Shown here: positions 1 to 10,729 of the stretch, one piece after another
Layout of the letters: the number at the start of each line of letters is the position of its first letter
Position numbering within the stretch: position 1 is the stretch's first letter
Source of the DNA: Aselliscus stoliczkanus
Lineage: Eukaryota; Chordata; Mammalia; Chiroptera; Hipposideridae
Direction: 5' to 3'
Length of the DNA: 64,000 nt
NCBI GenBank assembly: GCA_033961575.1
Contig: CM066732.1
Location: 82,540,687-82,604,686 of the forward strand
Position numbers and translations under genes: made by a program
Notes under the pieces: generated by a model
Told to the model about the DNA's origin: nothing
The model's input: the letters and a program-made list of their open reading frames with translations, nothing else
The model's database searches: none

Positions 1-291
1 GAGGCCACATTGTAAACATCAGATACAGAAAGGGTCCCTGCTCCAGCACCACACGGCCATGGTCAGGACACTGGTACTCTTCTCAGTTACACTCGATTTT
101 CTTGAGCTTCATTTGATTTGAATGCTCTCTTCTCAAAGCTATAGCTAATGTTTTGTTAAATAAAATCAACAGGATTGGGGATACTCATTCTGAATTATAG
201 AAATAAAAATGTAAATAATTGTGTATTCAATTTTCCATTACTCTCAAAATCTTACATCTGAATCTATGTTTATCTTATGGTAGATTCCATT

Positions 292-334
292 AAGAAGAAA
301 GAAAGGAAGGGAGGAAGGGAAGGAGGGAGGGGGG

Positions 335-403
<69 letters not shown>

Positions 404-420
404 GGAGGAAGAAGAAAGAG
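292..420. repeat. Homopurine tract with (GA)n core and G-quadruplex motif
   Basis: A 129-base stretch is all purine on the + strand except a single T at 335. It contains a (GA)n run at about 337-396. Four G-runs of at least three (309-311, 317-319, 325-327, 329-334) with loops of 5, 5 and 1 bases satisfy the standard G-quadruplex motif. Such tracts can form triplex (H-DNA). The serine/leucine-rich reading frame on the minus strand here is only the translated microsatellite. Confidence 0.9.
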
Positions 421-1636
421 TAGATCCTTCCTGGAGTTAGATACAGAGTTACCTTGAGAAGTTAGGAAATGAATCCACACAAGAATGCTATACTTAATGA
501 TTCACAGTGTAAAAGATCTATTAGATACCAAGTTAAGATCACAGTGTCTACTCAATACTAGTAGTTCATAATTCTTGAACACCTAAATACCATAACTTTC
601 CAACATCTTAATACAAAGGTGTTAACATTATGCCCAGTGATCATCCCAATCATCTATCACTTCCCACCCACAGACTTAAGCCATCTCTATAAGGAGGCTG
701 TGTTCAAATTGCCCTGGGATGACATCACTTCTTAATATATTTAGTTCTGAAAATATCGTCATCTGCACTAAATGGAATTTCTTCCTTTAATAGATGTAAT
801 TTCAGCCAGTTCTCTTCAGCCCCAGTTCTCACGAAAGTGCCTAAGAGTTAATGAGCAGCTGATCTCTATTGCATGTGTTTAAACTTGATATTAGCTTTTC
901 CTCTGTCATCTTTCCAATCCTTAGATGTTGGAAATGTCCAGATTGAGAGCATGGACTAGCAGATCTTTCTCATATCTGTCCTTTGCCTTTTACAGCATGT
1001 CCTTGCCGGCTGTCCTCTTTTCAAATTTTGTTTTCCTCTGAATGGGCTATTGCACTGATGGCTTTTGGCAGCTGCCGAGTGCTAAACCTGCATATAAAAT
1101 CCATCTGTGGGGCCAGAGCCACAAAGCAGGGACTACTTGAAATGATTTTTTTCAGCTTGCTGGTTACTGTCATATTAGAGTTTTAGTGCAATGGGCAAGG
1201 ACAACAATTCATTTTACTTTATGAGAAATCTTTATTTTCAAGGGCCACAGCTTGGTTGGATTTTTTCCAGAGCATACTCTTGAATTTACGCAGCACCTAT
1301 AGTAATTCAAGATTCTCCTTTTACTCTGAATATTGCAGAGGAGAGGCCAAACCAGAGTTTTCTCCACCAAACTTTGCATTAATATATTAAAAGTTAATAA
1401 GATATTATGGATCACTCACTATTTTCCCATACAGAAGAAGTATTACCAGAAGCCATTTCACACTATCTTCCTCTTATATAATTTCCTACTTTATCTCAAG
1501 AATAAAAGCCCTATTTCATTGCAAATAATACTATAGATTTTGTTATCAACCCATCCTAGATTCACTTCCCAGCTGTCTCTGAAGAAGGAATGTCCTTGGG
1601 TCAATTACTTATGTAGCATTTAAACCTCGTTAGAGA
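421..1636. other. Unique non-coding stretch
   Basis: I see no gene, recognisable repeat or microsatellite here. Short open frames of fewer than 70 codons occur on both strands without splice or family evidence. The flanking 1-291 segment is likewise unremarkable. Confidence 0.5.
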
Positions 1637-3030
1637 GTTATGGTCAAAATGGTGGAGTAGGTAAATGCTGTGCTTATCTTCTCTACTGACCACATCAAAA
1701 TTACAACTACAAAACAACCATCATTGAGAATCACCTGAAATCTTGCTGAACTGAAGCCCTCCATCTAAGGATATACAGAAGCTGCCTCAAGACTGGCAGG
1801 AGGGGCAGAGATCTGAAACAAGATGGTCCCACACCCGCATGTGACTATTAAAAATTGGGAGGGATATCTCAGCTGTGGAGGTACTCCCCAAAAGGAACAA
1901 GGGGTATGAGGGCCACACCAGGTGCCCCAGGCCAGGGTTCCAGTGCTAGGGAGAGAAGTCCCCATAATTTCTGGTTGTAAAAACCAGCAGAGATGTGGCT
2001 GAATGAGAAGGAGGGTTGCTGGGGCTCCAGGCAATCCTCTTAAAGGGACCACACACATATTTACTCACCAACGGAATCACTGGCTCTTAGTTCAAGCACT
2101 GGGACAGCAGTTGGAGAGGCGACAGGGACATACAGTGAGGAACTGAGATGTCTGGCTTCAGAATGAGGGCTGGAGGGGCAGCTTTCTTCCAAATGGAAGA
2201 GCTGGCTAAAAACATTGTTTTGCTGATGAGCCCGCCCCCTGCCCACCTGCAGACACAGGTGGCCTCTATAACTGAGTCTCCATGAAACTGGCTAACACAA
2301 TTCATTCGCCATGCGCTTGTGATTCTGAGACCCTGCCCTGCCCAACTTTCGGTCATACTCAAACAGCTTCCAGTGGCTTTTTCATACAAACCACCTGCTT
2401 TGACTCATGCTGCAGATGTTCCTATGGTCTCTTAAAGTTTTGTAGAACCCAAACAAGCAACATCTGGCTTGAATGTGTCCCATACCTCTGGTTGAGCAGC
2501 CCTAAGCCTAGCACGAGCAGCAGATGGCCTTAGTTCATATATTGGCCTCTCGAGGCAATTCCAAGCAGGACATGGGCAGTGGTCATCTGTGGATTGTTTT
2601 GTCGCTCCTACTGGGTGGCTCCAGGTAGGATACGGGCTGTGGCTAAACTGGACCAGAAGTGGGTCCCCTTCCAGGTGGTCCTGGGGCTTGCACCCCCAGT
2701 GGCCAGGTTTGAAACCAGCTAGAGCATCACCCAACTGATTCCAAGGACGACGCACAAGGTGCAAACTGAGCAGGCACCAGACACCTGCTGAGGCAGATTC
2801 TGCTCTGTAGGGTCAGCCTCTGTACATACCTCCTCCACTGTAGTCAAGGCCAGTCCTCACAACCAATGAGTGTGAGAGTCAGTTCTTTCCACTGAGGTGC
2901 AAACAACAACCAAGGCTCAACTACAAGAGGAGGGCACACAAAGTGCACAAAAGGGATGCATCTGGAGTGCTCAACTCTCATAACCAGGGACACTGTGCCA
3001 CCGATCCCTACAGCACACCTAAGACCATTC

Positions 3031-3945
3031 TACTAAGAATTGGGGACACAGCAGCCATACCTAATACAATAGAAACAAATACAGGGAGGCAGCCAAAATG
3101 AAGAGACAAGAAACCTGTACCAAATGAAAGAATAGAACAAAGCTCCAGAAAAATAATTAAACAAAATGGAGACAAGCAATCTATTAGACGTAGAGTTCAA
3201 AACACTGCTTATAAAGATGTTCAATAATCTCAGGGAGAACTTCAACAAAGAGATAGAAAACATTAAAAAAAAGTGAAGAACAAACAATACAATAATAGGA
3301 ATGCAGAATACATTAGCAGGAATCTACAGTAGATTAGATGAAGCAGGGAATCAAATCTGCAATTTAGAAAACACCCTATCAGAATGGCAAAAAGAAAAAA
3401 GAGTCCAAATTTATGAGGATAGTTTAAGGGGCCTCTAGGACAACATCAAGCATACCAACATTTGCATTATAGTGGTACCAAAAGGAGAAGAGAAAGAGCA
3501 ATGAATTAAAGCCTATTTGAAAAAATGACTGAAAACTTCCCTAACCTGGCGATGGAAATAGATATACAAGCCCAGGAAGCATGAAGCCCAAGCGAGATGA
3601 ACCCAAAGAGGCCCACACCAAGACACATCATAATTAAAATGCCAAAGGTTAAAAACAAAGAGAGAATCTTAAAAGCAGCAAGAGAAAAGCAGTTAGTTAC
3701 CTACAAGGGAATTTGCATAATACTATCAGCTGATTTCTCAACAGAAACTTTGTAGGCCAGAAGGGATTGGCAGGAAATATTCTAAGTGATCAAAACAAGC
3801 ACCTATAACCAAGATTGCTCTACCCAGCAAAGTTATTTAGAATCAAAGACAGATAAAGATCTTCCCAGACAAAAAAAAGCTAAACGTGTTTATCACCACC
3901 AAAACAGTACTACCAGGAATCTTAGAGGGACTTCTTTAAGATGAA
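3031..3945 (+). pseudogene. Decayed L1/HAL1 ORF1-like region
   Basis: The A-rich segment with 'caacatcaag..accaacatttgc' near 3440-3466, 'aagaggcccacaccaagaca' near 3606-3625 and the lysine/arginine-rich stretch near 3655-3700 matches the RNA-binding ORF1 region of mammalian L1. No frame stays open for more than a short run, and the minus-strand frame at 3033-3287 is a shadow. It ends in an A/AAAC-rich stretch at about 3948-3980. Confidence 0.6.
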
Positions 3946-4192
3946 TAAATATAAATAAACAAACAAACAAACAAACAAATTTTAAAAATGGCAATAACTA
4001 CTTACCTATTGACAATTACTTTCAATTTAAATAGATTAAATGCTCCAATCAAAAGATAGGGTGGCTGTATGGATAAGAAAACAAGACTCTTACATATGTT
4101 GCCTACAAGAGACTCCCTTCAGATTGAAAGACACACAGATCTACAGTATTGCTGCATTATTTACAATAGCCAAGATAAGAAGGCAACCTGAG

Positions 4193-4304
4193 GGCCAGCC
4201 GAGTGGCACGGTGGTTAAGTGCTGGCTTGGGAAGCCAGCAGCCCTGGTTCGGGTCCCACATATGATGGCCAGTGACACTGCCCTCGAGAAAAAAAAAAAA
4301 AAAA
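4193..4304 (+). mobile_element. Short tRNA-derived SINE, full length, 16-bp TSD
   Basis: The head begins 'ggccagccgagtgg' and contains a B-box-like 'ggttcgggtccc'. The anticodon-arm analogue is an 8-bp hairpin (gctggctt/aagccagc) around GGG. A short tail ending 'cactgccctcga' precedes an A-run. A perfect target-site duplication, 'aagaaggcaacctgag', lies at 4177-4192 and 4305-4320. The target is the 3' region of the L1/HAL1-like element. The perfect duplication suggests a fairly young insertion. This is copy 1 of six in the window. Confidence 0.92.
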
Positions 4305-4599
4305 AAGAAGGCAACCTGAGTGTCCCTCAATGGATGAATGAGTAAAGAAGAAGTGGTACATATATATAATGGAATACTACTCAGCCATAAAAAGTAATGA
4401 AATCTTGCCATCTGCAACAACATGGATGGACCTAGAGAGTATTGTGCTGAGTGTAGTAAGTCAGACAGCAAAAGACAAATGTCATATGATTTCACATATA
4501 AGTGGAATCTAAAGAACAAAATAAACAAACAAAACAGAAACAAACTCATAGATACAGAGAATGTTTTAATATTTGCAAAATGGGAGGGTGGTTAAGGGA

Positions 4600-4890
4600 A
4601 AAAGGGATTAAGAAATACAAAATACAAATTGGTTGTTACACAGTAGTCATGGGGATGTAAGGTATAGCATAAGGGAATCTAGTCAATAATATTGTAACTA
4701 CGTATGGTGTCAGATGGGCACTAGATCTTTCAGGGTGCTAGATAGGAGGAGTATTGGGAACAGGATGAAAAAGGTGAAGAGATTAAGAAATACAAATTGG
4801 TGGTTACATAATAGCTATAGGGATGTAAAATACAGCATAGGGAATATAATCAATAATATGGTCATAACTATGTATAGTGCCAGGTGGGAA
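4600..4890 (+). repeat. Imperfect tandem duplication in L1 3' UTR
   Basis: Two diverged copies of a module of about 110-170 bases, both starting 'gattaagaaatacaaa' (about 4607 and 4780), follow each other. Each continues through a 'ggggatgtaa/agggatgtaa' stretch, 'cagcataggg'-like and 'caataatat' segments to a 'tatg..gtgtcaggtggg'-like end. A 12-codon stretch near 4714-4750 lies between them. Confidence 0.65.
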
Positions 4891-5059
4891 TTTCAGGGGA
4901 ATCACTTCATAAATTATATAAATTTTTAATCACTGTGCCATATACCTGAAATGAATATATAACAATATTAAATTTCAAAAGAATAAAATGAACATTTATA
5001 TGTAAAATATAACAATAGTTCCTACTTTAGAGGAATAAGATGGAGATTAAAAAGTAAAC

Positions 5060-5063
<4 letters not shown>

Positions 5064-5115
<52 letters not shown>
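5064..5115. repeat. (TA)n microsatellite
   Basis: About 26 uninterrupted TA units just downstream of the L1/HAL1-like 3' end. Perfect TA runs of this length are self-complementary and can extrude as cruciforms. Confidence 0.97.
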
Positions 5116-5120
<5 letters not shown>

Positions 5121-5369
5121 GGAGGTAGCACAATACCTGACACAAAGGAAGCTCTCAAAATATGTCATTACATTTATGATTAATTATAATAATTGCCACT
5201 TTTGTTGTCCACTAGTATGAGGAAGTTGTGCATGAGAAAACACCCCATTGCAATCACCTGCTTCTCTGAACTACAGAAATTAAAAATGTATGGCATTTTC
5301 AGAATAGTAAAAGCAACTTAAAGACAGGAAATTAAAAAAAAATACAATTCTTCAAAATAGCATTTTTGT
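5116..5369. other. Unique non-coding stretch
   Basis: Nothing recognisable. Confidence 0.5.
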
Positions 5370-5905
5370 TACCCTTATTTTTACTGTTTATGCCAAACTC
5401 AGTGGCATGAAACAACCACCGTTTAGTTATGCTTACAAAATCAGTGAGTCAGCTATCTAGGAAGGTAAGTAGGATTGACTCTTTTTGCTTTACAATGTTT
5501 GGGGACTCAGCTGGAAAGGCTCAAATGATGGGAGGCTATCTGGAGGGGTCACTTCCATTTTCATTTATAAGTGTGATTCAGTTGAGACTGTTGACCAGAG
5601 CTCTGAAACCTGGCCTCTCCATGTAGTTTGGACCCCTGACAGCATGGTGGCTGGATACTGATAGTTTCTAAAACAGAACATCCATGGAGCAAGTGTTTCA
5701 AGAGAACCAAGTGGAAGCTGCATGACCTTTTCTGACCAAGCCTTGAAGTCACATAGTGATCACTTAGCTGTACTCTCTTGGTTCAAAATAGTCACAATCC
5801 TCTCAGATTCCAGGGAAAGAGATATAAACTCCATCTTTCTTTGCAAAAATAGGTAAAGAATTCTGCGGACCTATTTTAAAATACCACATCTTTTTGTATA
5901 AACTG
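5370..5905 (-). mobile_element. Probable ancient MaLR-type LTR remnant
   Basis: The reading order on the + strand is 'gtggcatgaaacaac', then 'tcagtgagtcagctat', 'gggaggctatctgg', 'gacagcatggtggctgg', 'aagtcacatagtgatcac'. This resembles the antisense of an old MLT-like ERVL-MaLR LTR. Divergence is high, no TSD was found and the edges are soft. Another class of ancient repeat is possible. Confidence 0.4.
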
Positions 5906-6759
5906 TCTTCACTTTGACCATTCCTTCTTTTTATGGTTTCATCTCTGAATTAATTATTCAGAATTACATTGCTTTGTGGTTATTCCTAAATTGATTAAAC
6001 TTGTGTTGAGAATATCATAAACTCAAGAATTCAAGACTCATATCTTCCCCTCATGTGTGTCTTTAAATAATTTCCAGCATGGGATTCTTTTTGCAATTTA
6101 CTGGTTCATTCAATAAGCTTAAATATTTAGCAATATTTTAAAACAAAAGTAATACAAATGAGTACCTGCTTCAGAGATTAGGAAATGTGTAATAGATACT
6201 AACATACATTTTAAGGCAGCCTGACTAAACCAAGACTTCCCCTGAAGAGATTAAAAACAGGAAAAGAATTACCTTTTTAATTTAATAGGCAACTAATCCC
6301 TAATTAATAAATGAGCTATCGTGTTCATCAGTTTTGGAATCAGAAGATGTTTTATTTGTTCCTATCAGATGCCTAAAATGAATGCAGACTCAAAATACTG
6401 CAGGATTGGAATGTATCATCTGTCTTGAGAGGAAATATTTCCCCTGTATTTTGATTTGAGACACATGGTTGGTTGGAGGTATTAAAGCATCATTGAATTG
6501 TCTCTGTATTTTTGAAACAATCTGTCATGCTAAATTTGGAGAAGGTAAGATTTTATTAAAGCAGTTAACTATTTTATCTTTCATTCAAAAATTATCTCTT
6601 GAACACTCATTTCCTAAAATCCCAGATGCTAGGAATACAAAAATACATAGGACACAATTCTTGCCCACATAAACATTATTTTCTAGGTACAAAGATAAAT
6701 AAGTAAGCCTGTTATAAATATTGAGTGTGCTAAGTGTTCTGAAAGAGGAATATTCAAGG
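5906..6759. other. Unique non-coding stretch
   Basis: AT-rich sequence with no gene or recognised repeat. Confidence 0.5.
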
Positions 6760-7195
6760 TTCTATTGGAATATACCTTGGACATTAAGAGATAAGTCAGT
6801 TGTAGTAGATACCGTGATGTGTTGTCCACGTTTCCTGTCAGAACTGAAGGAATTATTCCTTCAGCTAAAGGGAGGACTGTTGTCAGGTAGCACTCAGCTG
6901 TCAAGCTTTCTTAGGAATGACCTCCACTGAAGAGTCACCTTACCTGAGGCCAGGCCTCTTCCCAGGGCATCTCATATTCAATGACTGCCCCAATTCTGAA
7001 GAGCTATACCAGCTTTAGAGGTCCCCTTGAGGTCTCCAACACTGAGATCACTTTTGGAGACTTCTCTCTCTGTTCAATTGTACCCCTTCCCTTTCTTTCC
7101 ACAGGTGTTGATCCCAAGAGGACACCCTAATAAACTTCTGTGTGCTAATCTTTATCTCTGAGTCTGCTCCCAGGAAACCCAACATGCAACAGTCT
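6760..7195 (+). mobile_element. Probable ancient LTR-like remnant with poly(A) signal
   Basis: The segment ends with a poly(A) signal in 'cctaataaacttctgtgtgc' followed by 'tctgagtctgctcccaggaa' and 'cccaacatgcaaca'. This polyadenylation-plus-R/U5-like ending recalls LTRs of the ERVL/ERV1 group. The exact subfamily is not recognised and the 5' edge is uncertain. Confidence 0.4.
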
Positions 7196-7239
7196 TTAAA
7201 TTGTTAATATAACAAGAGCTATTACAGCAGCGATATTCA

Positions 7240-7700
7240 AACCATCGTATATACATCACTGCCTTATTAACTTCATGAGCCACAGATCTGATCTCCTCAA
7301 AATATTCAAGTTTCCCAAACATTTAAACTTTAAATTTCTCAATGCAGCATTTAAAATCTTTCATTATCTGATTCTGACCTTATATCTTCATTTCCCATTC
7401 TTCCCATTTATTTAATATTCAACTAAGCAAACTGAACTACTGCAATTACTGCATTTCATCGCACCTCCGTGCATTTGCTCCTTTGCTCTGACGTGGCCAT
7501 ATGGCCAAATTCTTCCTGTACATTAAGACTCAGCTCAGAGAACTACCATCCATCAAAATCTATTGACCTTTCCTTTCCCTACCACAAAACTAAAGGGAAT
7601 TGCTCTCTCTCTCTTCTCAACATGCATTGTATTCTCTGTGTTTTTCTTTTGTGACTTTCTATTTATCAGTTCACATTGTAATTATTTCAAAATATGGCAT
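7240..7700 (+). mobile_element. L2 LINE 3' fragment
   Basis: A degraded match to the 3' end of L2 in sense orientation: 'tttgctcctttgctctgacg', then 'actcagctcagagaactacc' and a pyrimidine-rich continuation. These correspond to the common L2 segment that reads like 'aggcctcagctcaaa...ccttccc'. Highly diverged, no TSD, ancient. Confidence 0.55.
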
Positions 7701-7734
7701 TTCTTTTTCTATATCCTAAATAGTGTACAGTGAA

Positions 7735-7905
7735 CATCACAGAGAAGAAAGGGAAGGTCAGAGGGAGAGACACTTGAGGTGGTGGTGGTGGTGGTAGGGA
7801 GAGGGGAATTGAGGGAAGCAGGAAAAGGAGAGAAAATGGAGACACAGGAAGAATGACCAGAGGATGACAGCAGAACAGAAGGGTAGCACTTTGTCTTTCA
7901 AAGGG
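7735..7905. repeat. Purine-rich low-complexity with (GGT)6
   Basis: Contains six GGT units at 7778-7795 inside a G/A-rich stretch. No open frame of note. Confidence 0.8.
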
Positions 7906-9199
7906 CAGACTGAAACAAATTCAGGATAATCTATTTTCTTAAAAAAATAGTAAAATCAAAAACACTTTATGGCACCTCTGTTGGAGTTAAATAATAAAGA
8001 CCTCATCACTTTGTACTTTGTCCAAGACAATAATGAAATGGCAGGCTTTAGAAGCGAACTTTGAAATACGTTCCTCCTAATTAATATATGTCTGTCCTTG
8101 AAGCAGAGATTGTACTCAATAAACCATTTTACTTCTTCTCGAGCTATTTCAAGCACTATTACAGAGCTCAGCATTGCTCATTAAGGAATTTAGGAAGAGG
8201 AGCACAGAACTTAAAGAAAGATTACTTTATATGCTCTAAGGAATTAAAACCATAGCCAGCTGACGATGTTTAGCAGACCCAGACAAAATGCATCTTCCCT
8301 ATGAATGCTCCATAGCCTGGTCACCCAGTACTCCAATCTTTGTCATGCCTGAATTCTACCAGAGGCAGCACTCAGAAAGGCAAACAGAAATTTTAATTTC
8401 AAATATTGCCACAGTTTGAATTTAGAGAGAATTTATTTAAAATCTGCACAATGTCAGTTTGGGTGCCAATGGATCTTAGAATTTTCTAGTCGCATCCCCA
8501 GGCAAAGCAGAGCCCCAGTAGTTACCCCACACAGGTAGGGATTCCTAGCCTGACGCTGCTCTCACTGTGCCTCCATCATACTCTTTTAGACCCAGAGACA
8601 GAAACCCTCCATGTCAGCAACACTGAACTCTCACAGGGATAACTCTGTTACTGTAAGGAGCTCAGACAGTCATTGACAATTACTTTATACTGTTTACAAA
8701 GTTAAAAAAGACTGCATCTGGCAAGTGGTCACCAAGATCATAACACCAAGGAATACTCCTTTCTTCTGAATTGTTCTTTTGCCTACTCTTAATTTCATTT
8801 GGTTTCAGTCTCTTTTCTTTCATAATTGAAGTCCGATCATCCCCAATAGTTGATGATACTGACAGCAGTCATCTCATGAAAATCTCAAACAGTAGTTTTT
8901 ATATTTGCTAACATTTCATGCCTGACATTAACCATTTGGTCAAACTTTCCAAAATGCTTGGACTATTTCCATCAAGTGGCCTCAACACATTTTCATTAGG
9001 AGGCAGCCTGCTTACCCATTTATCCCTTCACCATTTCTACCCTAGTGAAGTGCAAAAGTGCTGCACGGCCTATAGTTGTGGAGTAGTTGTTGCTTCTTAC
9101 TCCAACCCAGCCCTCCAGATCATCCAAGGTCACACCTTCATGGTGCCCAGTGAAGCTCATGTAATTTTTGCTGGCCTAGAGACTGGTGAGGAATGTTAG
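7906..9199. other. Repeat-poor unique stretch
   Basis: No recognised repeat. A 93-codon open frame at 8918-9199 (+) has no family resemblance, no convincing splice context and unremarkable composition, so I do not call it a gene. The segment around 7990-8190 is compositionally balanced and repeat-free, so it is a weak conserved-element candidate. Confidence 0.45.
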
Positions 9200-9370
9200 T
9201 AATATGGGATTGGTAGCCAGAAAAATTGAAATTTGAGAACTAGCGCTATCATTTTCTAACTATATCATCTTTTAAAAGACTGCAACATCTCTGCCTCCAT
9301 TTCCTAATCCATAAAATGGGAGGACAGAATGTAACATCATTCATCCCTCATCTCTGTGTGAAAAAAGTAA
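9200..9370 (+). mobile_element. MIR SINE fragment
   Basis: Order of degraded MIR motifs in sense: 'attggtagccag', 'cattttctaactatatcatc', then 'ctccatttcctaatccataa' followed by 'aatgggaggacag', which matches the MIR core 'cctcatctgtaaaatgggg'. Ancient, no TSD. Confidence 0.6.
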
Positions 9371-10082
9371 ATAAAATAATAGACATGAAATGGTTTTTCA
9401 AATAATTTTCTTTAAAATCTGTACAAACTTTTGTACCAAGTAACTAAATTAGTACTGCAAATTTACAAACTGTATTTCTGAACCAGCATAATCTAACCTC
9501 AGTAAATTACCAGGGTCAATTATGAAGGAAAAAGTTATATTCTCTTTTCTATTTCAGGATATCATTATTTTTTTTTTCTTTTTCCTGTGGGAGACTTGCC
9601 AAGCCCAAACAGATGGTGTTTGTTAAAAAAGAAAAGGTAATTTAATAAAGGCAACCTCATGTCGTTTATAACCCATTTTAAAAGCACAAAGCATAAACCG
9701 TTTTACTCTCACCCACTGGCATCAGATCACTGCTCCACCAAAAAGGTCAACTTAGAGGACTTGTAATTTCACAGCCTCTTCTCAAAAATACTCTCTGATT
9801 CTAGTCAATAAGGCTCTTTCAAACAGAGAAAAAGTTAAGCAAAGAAAAGTTTCTAATTCTATTTTAATGCTTAAAATGGAGTGGTTGACTTGACATCAAG
9901 GAGTAAATGTATTTCAAACAGAAAGTCAACACTTTAAATAATCTTGTCTTACAAAATTTCCCAAATTTCATATCCTTTCTAACCAAGGAATCATGCTTCT
10001 TCCACTTCTCTTTGGCATACTGTTCCCCATTAATTGGGAACAGGAGCACTGTTTGGCTTGAATGTGGTGGTCCTGTCAGTGA
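9371..10082. other. Unique non-coding stretch
   Basis: AT-rich DNA with no assigned element. Two short overlapping antisense and sense frames at 9864-10110 are unsupported. Confidence 0.45.
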
Positions 10083-10331
10083 TTGCATTGCCCCTCAGTC
10101 TCATGTTTGATTCCCAATGGAAATGATGACTTCCAGAGTCTAGCTAGAAAAATGATGCTCCAACCTAGCAGTGAGAGCTTCCCGCCTGGAGACACATGTG
10201 TAAGGAGTAGATCAATGAAGCCAAGTGGCTTGAGAAACACCAAACTGTCTGCCAAGTCTTCTGACTTTTATTCCACAGAAATTTATAACAAACTGCAAGG
10301 TGTCCTCGATAAAGCAGACCCTAACAGATGA
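10083..10331 (+). other. Unassigned 82-codon open frame, possible terminal exon
   Basis: No family is recognised. The frame is bounded by TGA at 10080-10082 and TGA at 10329-10331. It opens with a TTG codon, so a free-standing start is unlikely. A pyrimidine-rich 'cattgcccctcag' ending at about 10098 could be a 3' splice acceptor, giving an exon in frame. The product is rich in Ser, Lys and Asp with balanced composition, and ends 'YNKLQGVLDKADPNR', a helix-like stretch. It overlaps no recognised repeat. AATAAA follows at 10507-10512. Chance is the leading alternative: a random 82-codon frame is not rare in 64 kb. Confidence 0.2.
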
Positions 10332-10506
10332 AAACACTTAGGAAACAACCTCGTTATTGTAGTTGCTATTAATATAGAGGCTATTTCTTCAAATCTTCTT
10401 GAGAAAGGTACATTTTAGAGATGATCTGATGGATTTCAACATGTGGGAATTTGAATTAACTTCCCTAAGACTCATTTCTCAGAAAAATGTGACTAAAATT
10501 TATCTG

Positions 10507-10512
10507 AATAAA
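10507..10512 (+). promoter_or_regulatory. Candidate poly(A) signal AATAAA
   Basis: Canonical hexamer 175 bases after the stop of the open frame at 10083-10331. TG-rich sequence (10580-10611) lies downstream. The motif is common by chance in AT-rich DNA and matters only if the upstream exon is real. Confidence 0.25.
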
Positions 10513-10560
10513 GACATTTGACTGAGGCAAGCACAAGATTAGGCTCTGAAATCTCGGTTT

Positions 10561-10574
10561 TGTGTGTGCACTCG

Positions 10575-10613
<39 letters not shown>

Positions 10614-10720
10614 CTATCTGTGTGTACATATATATGCACACATATCACATATATATGAATTATATGTGTAATTTGCATATGTAATAAACATTTATGTTTG
10701 TGTATGTGATATATGTATAA
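10561..10720. repeat. (TG)n with degenerate TATATG/CACATA repeat
   Basis: A clean TG run at about 10580-10611 is followed by a degraded alternating purine-pyrimidine stretch to about 10720. Confidence 0.92.
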
Positions 10721-10729
10721 TTTTACATC

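Larger units (their letters stand above)
1637..4985 (+). mobile_element. L1/HAL1-like non-LTR retrotransposon lacking ORF2 (dead)
   Basis: The element starts with an L1-type 5' UTR ('atggtggagtaggtaaa' near 1650) and runs through a GC-richer 5' region to about 3030. A decayed ORF1-like segment follows at about 3031-3940, including the conserved stretches around 3600-3780. The sequence then passes directly to L1 3' material: the 'gcattatttacaatagccaa' region near 4153 and the 3' UTR to about 4985. No endonuclease or reverse transcriptase coding region lies between. Many stops and frameshifts break ORF1. This order matches HAL1 ('half-L1') elements or an internally deleted L1. A SINE sits inside at 4193-4304, so the element predates it. 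Family is assigned from memory of Laurasiatherian/bat L1 sequence; ends are approximate. Confidence 0.75.

Noticed and set aside
244..480. 78-codon minus-strand frame rich in Ser-Leu
   Set aside because: Translation of the (GA)n microsatellite.
2061..2764. Overlapping frames of 61-110 codons on both strands
   Set aside because: They lie in the GC-richer 5' region of the L1/HAL1-like element; all short, mutually overlapping and without splice or domain evidence.
4193..4304. Functional tRNA gene
   Set aside because: The cloverleaf is degenerate, the 'anticodon' would be GGG and target duplications plus an A-tail show it is a SINE.
4040..4549. 101- and 130-codon frames on opposite strands
   Set aside because: Both cross the L1 3' region and the SINE insertion; the poly(A) tail gives the Lys/Phe runs.
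8918..9199. 93-codon open frame
   Set aside because: No family, no splice context; not distinguishable from chance.
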